Notes under the pieces: generated by a model
Told to the model about the DNA's origin: nothing
Database searches by the model: none
The model's input: only the letters and a program-made list of their open reading frames with translations
In this document: piece by piece, positions 55,577-64,000 of the stretch
How positions within the stretch are numbered: the stretch's first letter is position 1
Layout: every line of letters starts with the position of its first letter
Position numbers and translations under genes: made by a program
Assembly: GCA_037953625.1 (NCBI GenBank)
Contig: CM075651.1
Location: forward strand, 160,465,501 to 160,529,500
Length of the DNA stretch: 64,000 nt
Direction: 5' to 3'
Source: Crotalaria pallida
Taxonomy: Eukaryota; Streptophyta; Magnoliopsida; Fabales; Fabaceae

Positions 55577-55900
55577 GCAGAGGCTCCGGTGCACCGGTGC
55601 ATGCCTTTCTTTTTGGGTTTTTTTATTTATTTTTTTAAAATTTAATTAATTAAAAAATATTCTATCGTCTTTTTATCGATATGAAGTGATTTTTATAATT
55701 TGGATTTATTTTTTTATTTTACTCTGTGTTCTTAAAAAATTATACTGAGTAAAATTGTATTCAAAATTTACATATTCTAATAAATTTGTATACGAAATTG
55801 TGTTAAAAAATATTCTAAATAAATCTATATTAACAAAAAATAAAAATCAAAAATAAAATTTTCACATGCATCGGCTATTAACATGCACGGGAGCCTCCCA
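55577..55900. mobile_element. Possible MITE with GAGGCTCCGGTGCA-type ends
   Basis: GCAGAGGCTCCGGTGCACCG at the left and ACATGCACGGGAGCCTCCC at the right are rough inverted partners around an AT-rich middle. A related phrase (GGAGCACCAAAAACCGGTGC) occurs at 61093. No target duplication found. Confidence 0.4.
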
Positions 55901-56126
55901 TGTTACTGTTGTACAAAACAATCTACCTAAAAGACCAAAAAGAAGCATGACAGTTTCCTCACCTCATCAAAATATCAGGACAAGACCAAATACTACTATA
56001 ACATTAAGCAGGTAACCAACTTGAAATAAGAGTGCATTACAATTCCATCTATGTTGCACCTGCTCAAGACACAAGTTTATACCCTTCAAGTATTCACCTC
56101 CTCCAAGCCTCAATATCATGTAATGT

Positions 56127-56450
56127 TTAAAACAGAAAACCCTTCTTTGTAACTGAATAAAAGATTCGCCCCATGCACTTAACTAATGTTGATTGGAATT
56201 TGGAACTCAATTGTTTTGCCTCTGAATTTTGCGTTGGAGGAGATACGCACTCGGTGCAAGCGGTACGAGAAGGCGGCAACTTGTCAGCTAGATTAATCCG
56301 CAACGTTCGGTTCCTCTCGTCGTTCCCAGGTACATGAGGAGAGCATCCATGATTAAAATCTCCCAATCGCGAGAAAGTAAATAAGAAGATCAAAACGCGA
56401 TCCGGGTCGGATCCGGATATATAGTACTTAGGGAATCGGATGTGCAACAA
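56127..56450 (-). pseudogene. Unrecognised 107-codon ORF, possible gene remnant
   Basis: A frame starting MLHIRFPKYYISGSDPDRVL and containing CTECVSPPTQNSEAKQ. Base composition is more balanced than the surroundings, and the 3' side looks UTR-like. No domain recognised; it could be a terminal exon or a retroposed fragment. Confidence 0.25.
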
Positions 56451-56484
56451 AAAAAAAAAAGAAGACCAAGACTCCTCTGTTCCA

Positions 56485-56536
56485 AAGAAGGGAACCGATA
56501 ATTCATTGTTTTATATAAAGAATATGGTTAAATATG

Positions 56537-56577
<41 letters not shown>

Positions 56578-56586
56578 CCGAGGGAG
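56485..56586. mobile_element. Remnant of a B-type MITE with TA expansion
   Basis: AAAGAATATGGTTAAATATG, then a TA run (56541-56570), then AAAGATCCGAGGGAG before TA. Only the right end is intact. Confidence 0.5.
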
Positions 56587-56589
56587 TAT

Positions 56590-57369
56590 TAGCTCTCAAA
56601 CTGAGCTGAGTTTCTCCATTAATCTCTACCATTTTCCGGCCAGTATCAACTTTACTTTTTTTTAGGTTATTTAATCATTGCCCCTAACGTATAGCAAAAC
56701 TTTTAAATATATTCGATTTTGTTTGCGTAAAACTCAAGCTCAAGCGTCAATTTAGCTCCACTTAGTAAAATTCCATATGGCTAATGCCGAAAAACATAAT
56801 TAAAGATTAAAATCAAAATTGGACAAACTTTCAAGTATCGAAAATACACTTGAACATTTTTTGATATACTTGAAATATAAAAAAATTAAAAATAAAAATT
56901 TGAACCTTGCATCGAAAAAAACCCGAAGAAAATAAGCATTTTCAAGTTGCTAATGGGTTCTTTTTTTGGGCCTCATAATCATAGCCTCATACATAGTAGT
57001 ATAACCCGACGTATATGCCCCCATTCTCCCTCTAATTCTCACTTCCCTCTGGTCCCTAAAATTACGATCACCCGCATTCTTTATTTTCTCCCCCTAAATA
57101 AGTGAAGTGATGTGATGTGCAAGGATCCCATTTCCCAATTTTTATTCACACATGCAGCTATCTTTTTCGCTCTCCACCGCTTGTACGATCTGGTCCTAAA
57201 GGCAATGTAATAACTTGGGGGTGCAAAACAAGTTTGACCGTTTGACCCTCTTAATTAATTTATAAATTAAAAGATATTTAAAGTTTATCCGGTCCAAGTT
57301 CAAACCACCCTCTGATTAAAATGTAGTAAATAATTCTGTGGTTAACAAAGTTTTATTTTGGATCCACTA

Positions 57370-57410
<41 letters not shown>

Positions 57411-58428
57411 ACTTCGTTCTTCCCCTATGCTTGTTGTTACTTGTTTGTATCCTATGAGCAACATAGTTATTTGTTCATATGCTCAAATATCACTGCCCAA
57501 AGATGCCATTGTCAGAGAGTTTCTCGCCAAAAAATTTCTCGCAGAAGTTAGGAATTTAGTGAAAAGATTGAGGAAGTTTCGGATCTTCCCCATAAAATAA
57601 GGAATAATAATGTTCAACCAAAGTCGTTAATCCCATGCAAAAGCAAAGACACAAGGGAAAAAAAATAATACAATACAATCCATTAGCTAAATTTTCAAAG
57701 TAATTAAGGATCGGATTCCATAGTTAGCTCGCTTGTAGATAAGAGAGTAGTTAAATGAAAGATGTCATGATCTCTAGAGCGTTGATTTAGAACCCTTGCT
57801 GTCATCGCAATATTGTTTGATTTCAGCTCCTTCTTTCTGTTTACCTTTTACTTGTTTGTTTGTTTGTCACCTGGATGTTGTTTATAGCTTTTATATTAAT
57901 TATCACAAGGTAAGGTACTTGTGCTATTAGCTAATATATAGGGTGATCACAAATTATTGTGGTTCTTGTCTCTAGACTTCGATTATTATAAACTAGTATA
58001 ATATTGATAAATAAAAACATTTATACCCACAATAATTTTTTATATATACTACTATAAAACAAGGTCATGTTAAATCTAAAAGAGGATGAGAAATGTAAAC
58101 GTGGGAATCAAGTTCCCACTACACATAGCTACAGCCTCTGATGAAGATAAGAGAAACACTATTTGAGCCGGTTGCGAAAAATATACATCCGCTGTGCCAT
58201 ACATATATATGTGTGTGTATTTTCTTTATATTCTTGTGAAGAAAAATATTATTGTAACAACCAACCAGACTTAGTGTAATTGATAGATGACTGAGTGATT
58301 TCTTTAAGCATAATGTCACTTGTTGGGAGTAGTCTTCAAATACCAGTTATAAAATATCCTTGATATTATTTTTTTTACCTAAATTGATAGATTTTTAGTA
58401 TCGAGCATAAAATTTTGAATATATAGTC
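56590..58428. other. Intergenic sequence with TA microsatellite and a worn SINE-like piece
   Basis: A TA run at 57372-57406. 58258-58350 has ATTGATAGATGACTGAGTGA and CTTTAAGCATAATGTCAC, resembling the SINE at 61751. No gene recognised. Confidence 0.35.
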
Positions 58429-59020
58429 TGTCGTGTTCCGGTATTGATGGAACACCACGATGTATTTGATGGGTTGTTGTAGCTGGCGAGGGTGAGCCCG
58501 GTCCTACGTATCCCCAGTGAAAAGGGAATCAAGCCACACGTAGTTCTTGAGAGTAGGGATGAGATTACTTACCTGAAACCCTAGCTGTGATGAGCTATTT
58601 ATAGGGTTTGGAGGAGGTTGATATGGGCCCTTTGGGCCCTGTATCAGAGTTGTGCTAAACCAGGATTCTGTGAGATAATATCGGACGATTATGCTTCTAG
58701 AATTTGGATAGGATCAACTGAGGATCTCATGTCTAGACTGTTGTGAGAATCTATGAGAGATTTGCGGATGAGATAGGAAGCCTCGGCGAGCCTAAGCTTA
58801 TCCACGAGCCGACGGTATGTCTCGGTCCTGGAGTCCCGAGCCTGATGGATTGGGGACCGATCGTAAGGCTCGGTTCCATCAAGTCCGAGTCTGGCCCTCT
58901 CGTATGCTCGGATCCCACGAGTCCGAGCAAAGGACTTTCATGACCGGTAAACCGAGCAAAATGCCCTTAAAAGAACCCTTTGGTGAGATTTGGGTCCGTA
59001 TATGGTCGGCAGACCCTACA
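58429..59020 (+). mobile_element. Solo LTR (592 bp) with 5-bp TSD
   Basis: Begins TGTCGTGTTCCGG and ends CAGACCCTACA (TG...CA), flanked by an exact 5-bp duplication TAGTC (58424-58428, 59021-59025). It is markedly more GC-rich than its surroundings and has no internal retrotransposon genes on either side. That is the structure left when the two LTRs of an LTR retrotransposon recombine. Orientation is assumed; superfamily unknown. Confidence 0.75.
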
Positions 59021-59025
59021 TAGTC

Positions 59026-60007
59026 AAACGATCATAATCATCTCTTGCATGACTTACAATTTTTTTTTTCTTTTTTTTACTAAGAGTTTATTACTTTGAA
59101 TCCTTATATCATCTCATGAATTGGCTTTATAATTATTTTTTTCTATATATAAAGTTTTGATGGGGAAAATGGTTCGCAAATTCATTTTTTAACCCCCGTT
59201 TTTCTAGTTGACCCCCTCCCATTTTTTTTTCCAAAAATACTTTTTTCTTTCTCCTTCAACGTCCATTTTCCTCTCCCTCTCCCTCTTTCCTTCGACCTCT
59301 CTTTCCTTCTCTCTTTGTTCCCTCCCCACACTTCTCTAATATCAAGAAAAAATATAAAAATGAAAATAGGAAGCAAAATTCCCATGGTAATATTAAATCT
59401 TAACAAAATTTCATACTAATGTAAATAGTAGAAAAATAGAAAAATAAGATATTAATGGATTTTAACATAGGATGAATACCCAATTCTCTAAACAAATTTG
59501 CTCTATACGCTCTTGTGTGAGTGTATAGTCTTATTTATTTTTTTAATTTCCCATGTATGCTAACCTCCATATATGCTAACATACAAAGCAAATATGTTTT
59601 GAGACATAAGTGTGGGGAGGGAAGAGAGAAATCTTAGAAAGAAATGTCTCAATACTGTTCATCAAAAAAGTTAAAGGAATGCCCTTTTTATCCAAAAAAA
59701 TAATAATAATAATAACGGAATGAGTTTCAAATCCTCGTGTGCAATAACATCCATCTTACTATACTTCTGTTGAAAAAAATGTGAGAAATCGGAGAGAGAG
59801 AGAGAGAGTCAAGTGATAAATAGCGAGAATCAATGGGAGAAAGGAAGGAAATGAAAAATAATTTTTATTTTTTCCAAGGAAATTTTTGGAATTTTAAAAT
59901 ATTAGGGAATTATCTAGGAAAAGGAGGGGTAGAAAAAATGAAATTCCAAAAAAAAATTATGTGTTACGAAAGTTAAAATTCAAATGCTTATATCATATGT
60001 TCCATAA
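59026..60007. other. Intergenic sequence
   Basis: CT-rich patch at 59240-59340 and a GA run near 59795-59808. No gene recognised. Confidence 0.3.
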
Positions 60008-60016
60008 TTTTATTAT

Positions 60017-60174
60017 AGGTTTGCTTAATCTCGGCCTTTAGAGTTGAAGATAAGAAATAAAAAAATAGAAAAAAGTTTTGAAAAACTAATCCACTAACTT
60101 TTAAAGTATTAAGCATTTATTATTTTAATATAAAAATATTTTTTTTAGCCTTTTATTGAAGTTAAGAAAATCCT
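60017..60174. mobile_element. Diverged MULE-type MITE (158 bp) with 9-bp TSD
   Basis: AGGTTTGCTTAATCTCGGCC on the left, TTGAAGTTAAGAAAATCCT on the right, same layout as 5200-5363. Flanked by TTTTATTAT at 60008-60016 and 60175-60183. Confidence 0.65.
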
Positions 60175-60183
60175 TTTTATTAT

Positions 60184-61740
60184 TAACCGATTTATTTCTT
60201 GAGAAGAAAGAGGAAAAATAAAAGGATTGACTCAATAATTGAACCCTGCTATGGATGTATTAATTTGTTGACGCATGTATGCAGTGACAATGGGAGAAGC
60301 TCTGATGAAATATTAGCTAGCTAGTTGACCAAGTAGTATGTGGGCACAACTTTACAACAACAACAACAAAGTACAGAGGAAAGTTGTTGGGGCAGAAAGA
60401 AGCGAGATGAAAAAATTTGGCCATTTTTTTTTTTTTTTTTTGCAAACTTAACGGGTATGTCCTTTTGTAGTTTTGCACTTATCGAGTTGCTAAGGGCAAG
60501 AATAGGGAACAGTGCTTCCTTCAAGTGTGTCCAACGAACAAGTCCAACCTAATAAAAACAACACCTTATGACACACTCTTTATATTGCAGATTGGGGCCT
60601 ACTTCCTTACAGAATCCTATAATAATAATAATAATTATTATAATATGATAAATCAGATGTCAAATTCAATCCCCAACTAAATGCTAGTACTATTTTATTT
60701 TAGTCAGGAATCCCTACAACATGCATCCGAGAGTAATCCTTACTTTTTTCAATGAGCAAAAGAATAAGATAATGGAGCACAAGGGCAGGGCAGATCTAGA
60801 AATCATTGAAGAGAGGGTTCAAAAAAATTTTAAATGTTTTTTAATTGAAAAAAAAATTACTTATATAACTAATTTTGAAAAATATATAGATATATAAAGA
60901 GAAATAAAACATATACGAAAAATATATTGTTTTATATTTTACTTGTTTGGACCATTACCTATGTCAGGAAGCATATGATAAAAAAATTCAAATCCAAATA
61001 ACAAAAGTATGTAAAAAAAAGAACACAGAAAACCCAAAACATTTTTTTTAATATATTAGATTTATTAAAAAAATAAAATAAAAAAAAAGAGTCGGAGCAC
61101 CAAAAACCGGTGCATGGTAGAAGCACCCTTGTTTTATATTTTACTTGTTTGGACCATTACCTGTGTCAGGAAGCATATAATAAAAAAAATAAGTACTTTT
61201 ATTAAAGTATAAAAAATTTGAGAAGCAGTACTTCCCTTTAAAAAAAAAGGAAAAAAAAAAAAAAGAAAGAAAGAAAGAAGTGGTATTTGTTGAGTACCAC
61301 TTCTGAGGTCCACGAGCACTTACCAATGGATGTTCCCGCTTGTGCGATACCCATGTGTTTTTATATAGTATAGATTATATTTCAATAACATTTAATTATT
61401 TCTTTCAAAAACACGTTTATTAAGACAACACTCTTTAAAATCTAAATAATAATTATATGAATAATTTTGAAATATATATATATATATATATATTAAATAT
61501 TTAAGTTCCTAATCCCTTCAACAATCTTAATTCACTTTTTTGTTGGACTTAAATTTTCCAAAAAAAAATCTTATATATAAAACCAAATGAAATACACAAA
61601 TGTGCCATATATTATATTGTTGGTTTTCAATTACCAAACCCATGAAATATAGTTCTTAACTAATAATTATGCTAATGTTTATTCAAATGTTATCATATAA
61701 AACCCAAAAATAAATTATATTATGTTATTTATGGATAATA
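60184..61740. other. Intergenic sequence with a spaced direct repeat and MITE debris
   Basis: A segment of about 58 bp (TTGTTTTATATTTTACTTGT, then GGACCATTACCT, TCAGGAAGCATAT) occurs at 60927-60986 and again at 61129-61188. 61360-61595 follows an E-type MITE interior with a TA run (61471-61492). No gene recognised. Confidence 0.45.
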
Positions 61741-61750
61741 GAATGAACCA

Positions 61751-61888
61751 ACATAGCCCAGCACAGTTGGTAGATAGCTGGGTTCCTTAAGCATGATGTC
61801 AGGGGTTCACTTCGGTGATCTCTACGCCTCGGAGGAGATTAGTCTTCGGCTGCCGACCGGAGGATACCTTTGGTGTAAAAAAAAAAAA
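61751..61888 (+). mobile_element. SINE, tRNA-derived
   Basis: A-box region AGCACAGTTGGTAGATAGCT, B-box-like GGGGTTCACTTCGG, 3' end GAGGATACCTTTGGTGT plus A12. A target duplication is not clear. The GGATACC-TGGTGT 3' end resembles the other SINE families here. Confidence 0.72.
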
Positions 61889-61969
61889 GTGAAATGAAGG
61901 GTCAAATATCATAAGCGAATCATCTAATAAGTGATCATTCACATAATAAACACACTTCATTCATTCCAT

Positions 61970-62294
61970 ATTTTTTTATCTTTTAGATTTGTTTTTCATT
62001 TCATATCTTTTATCATTTTACAATTTTAATGGATAAATATGTTTTTTTTTTCAAAATTTTAACTTTTCATTCAATTATTTCTCTTAATCTTTATTAATTT
62101 TACTTTAATCATTTCTTTTATCTTTAAACTAATATACATTAATTAATGAACACACTCCCTAATACAAATTAAATACTACTACAATTCTCAATAAGAATAT
62201 TTTAGACAAAACACATATAAAACTTACAATAATCAATATTTTATCAATATGTGTGTCCAGGCCTAAAAGAAAAAAATATATAGAATGGAGGGAG
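61970..62294. mobile_element. C-type Stowaway MITE, reverse orientation, left end worn
   Basis: Interior in reverse C order (ATTAATTAATGAACACACTC, then AATAAGAATATTTTAGACAA), right end CAGGCCTAAAAGAAAAAA and AGAATGGAGGGAG before TA (62295-62296). Confidence 0.65.
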
Positions 62295-62469
62295 TATGTT
62301 GTTAATCTTTTACTATAAAATAAACTCTCAAATCAATTAGTAATATTAAATATATAGGTACTTCCTCCCTCCACACACATATATAAGAACTTTTCAGTAG
62401 ATTTTATGTTCACTGAAAAACTTGATTATGGAGTATTTAAAAACAAAGGATATTATATATATAAAAGTT

Positions 62470-62640
62470 TATTTTGATGAGAGAGAGCGCATGGGTCCAG
62501 GTTTCCCCGAACCTGTATCCATCCCAGGCCAGCATAAGGGTGAGTTGGGTTAATAGCTGGGATAAAGTTTTTCTCATATGAATTTAGGATTCAAACTCGT
62601 AATATGCTTTATAAAAATAATTTAGAGATTCAATTATTTT
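62470..62640 (-). mobile_element. Possible worn SINE (minus strand)
   Basis: GGATTCAAACTCGTAATATG reads on the minus strand as a B-box-like CGAGTTTGAATCC. The left part (GGTCCAGGTTTCCCCGAACC) could be its 3' region. No poly(A) or target duplication is seen. Confidence 0.3.
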
Positions 62641-63257
62641 TGCGATGACCAACCACTTTTAATTAATTCGTATTATATTTTGGAGTTTTGTTATATCTTC
62701 GGGCTTCATTTCTAATTGCGTGTTTGATAATTGATATAGATGATAGAATGAGATTTTGATTATAATCTGTTAAAATTATAATCGATTTATGTTGAAAAAT
62801 GAATTTAAACTGATATGTTTTGTTTGAATAATGTAAAAAATATTATTTTTTACTAAGTAAATTATTGGAAAGGATATGGAGTGATGATAACGAGATAATT
62901 AATGTGTTGGAGTGTTAGAGTAATAAAAATAGAGTTGGAAAATTATATGGATCCAAAAAAATAATCTTATAAAAAAATAATTTCCAGCTACTATAAGAAA
63001 ACTTTTAAATTTTAATTAATTTTCCAAAAATATAATATAAGATTAATTCTAATCTACTTGACAAACAAATACATTAAATTATAATTATTTAAACAAAAAA
63101 CTAAAATTACAATTTTAAACCAAAACAAACATACCTAACACTAGATAAGAAGGACGTATTCACTATTCAATGCATTGAAAATATTAATATGAGATTTTAA
63201 AATTATTGTATATTTTATGCTTTCTGTCTCAAAGGACTTGAGGTTTTTTTCCTTTGG

Positions 63258-63566
63258 GTGAGAAAATCCAACCCCGTGATGAGACATTTCAATAGTGATA
63301 GATTGCCTGACCACGATCTTAAAGCTCCTCCTTTTTTCTTCTTTGTTGGTATTCATCGAATTCAAATCAATTCTTTCAAGTGGAAACATAAAATGCTGGA
63401 GTGTGACTTTTCTTTTGGGTTGCTTAGCCAGGGAAGGAAAAAGTTTAGAGACTACTTTGTTGCAGCATTATTCATTTTCCTTTCCTTACCATTTATTGAA
63501 AGGATTCATAAGCTAAATTTCATTCTAGTTCTGGTTGCCTCAGGGATTTCTCTTTTTGTTTCTTAA
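63258..63566 (+). CDS. Hypothetical 102-aa ORF with hydrophobic C-terminal half
   Basis: Starts MRKSNPVMRHFNSDRLPDHD and ends NFILVLVASGISLFVS. Two hydrophobic stretches (about residues 67-80 and 86-102) suggest membrane segments if it is translated. No family recognised, no homologous neighbour, and a second frame is also open over part of it. It may be a remnant exon. Confidence 0.2.
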   Translation: MRKSNPVMRHFNSDRLPDHDLKAPPFFFFVGIHRIQINSFKWKHKMLECDFSFGLLSQGRKKFRDYFVAALFIFLSLPFIERIHKLNFILVLVASGISLFVS

Positions 63567-63569
63567 ATA

Positions 63570-64000
63570 CACTGTCGGTGTTCATCAATTGGAAGGGAAA
63601 ATAAAAACTCATCTTATTGTCTTTAAGCAAATAGAGCATCTTTCTTTCTTTCTTTCTCGGGAGATTGTTACTTGTTAGCATCAATTTGTTGCATTTTACG
63701 TACATTTTCAATAAAGTTGTGCAATGAAAGAAATATCATTTTTGCCTGAAAATTAATTAACTTCACATTTATATTTAAGATCAATGAAAGAAATGGAAAT
63801 TATGTAATTTGACAAGTAAAAACAAATGTATGTCTTCGGAATATGAATTCTATATTTTTGAATTGCATTAGTCTATTAATTAGTATGTTGTTTGGGTGTA
63901 TTCAATTTTTTTAATTAAATAAAACGAGTATGATTTGACAGAATCGGTGCAAGGTATAAGACAGAGTAAAAAAATATAACTTCACCAAATTTTGTAACCT
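63570..64000. other. Intergenic sequence at the right edge
   Basis: A TTTC microsatellite near 63640-63657; otherwise AT-rich with nothing recognised. Confidence 0.3.

Noticed and set aside
58743..59023. ORFs of 66-68 codons near 58.8 kb
   Set aside because: They lie inside the solo LTR and show no gag or pol similarity.

Overview
This window is plant nuclear DNA: AT-rich, with intron-containing genes, one nuclear tRNA gene and a dense load of small non-autonomous transposons. The protein sequences and repeat types suggest a papilionoid legume, possibly the Medicago/Trifolium/Vicia clade. That assignment rests on recognition and is not proven. I see no bacterial, viral or CRISPR-type system.

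Layout. 1-980: 3' end of an MCTP-type gene (C2 and PRT_C membrane anchor). 1648-1719: tRNA-Gly(TCC), with a stray copy of its 3' tail 100 bp upstream. 1740-13780: a repeat field of Stowaway-type MITEs, many nested, a second MITE family with 9-bp target duplications, a decayed LINE, a minisatellite and SINEs. 14263-17792: a complete nine-exon gene for the plastid ADP-glucose pyrophosphorylase small subunit. 18227-30890: more repeats, including two hAT-type elements, one of which (25128-26029) carries a GC-rich gene-like insert, and several SINEs. 31506-39551 (minus): a two-exon F-box/propeller gene of the STERILE APETALA type, whose 6.6-kb intron splits the F-box. 39879-46543: MITEs, a SINE and foldback repeats. 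About 47634-52955 (minus): HY2, phytochromobilin synthase, in eight coding exons. A 1.36-kb long-inverted-repeat MULE-like element lies 170 bp upstream of its start codon. 54490-64000: gene-poor, with a solo LTR, SINEs, MITEs and one short unrecognised ORF.

The genes are not functionally linked. They cover a tethering-type membrane protein, starch synthesis, control of organ size and flower development by protein turnover, and phytochrome chromophore synthesis. The window is most informative about transposons: (i) Stowaway families with several full-length copies of exactly the same length (283 or 295 bp), (ii) two nearly identical MITEs inside one older MITE, (iii) MULE-type MITEs that repeatedly lie within or against Stowaway MITEs, (iv) SINEs with intact 14-18-bp target duplications, and (v) transposon insertions close to the 5' ends of the AGPase and HY2 genes.

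MITE labels used below are local: A starts CTCCCTCCGGCTCGAATTAT; B starts CTCCCTCCGGTCCTATATAT; C starts CTCCCTCCGTTTCAGAAAGT; D starts CTCCCTCCGTCCCTAAATAT; E covers looser relatives. All show the TA-flanked CTCCCTCC ends known for plant Stowaway (Tc1/mariner-like) MITEs. No database search was possible, so family names rest on motifs and end structure.
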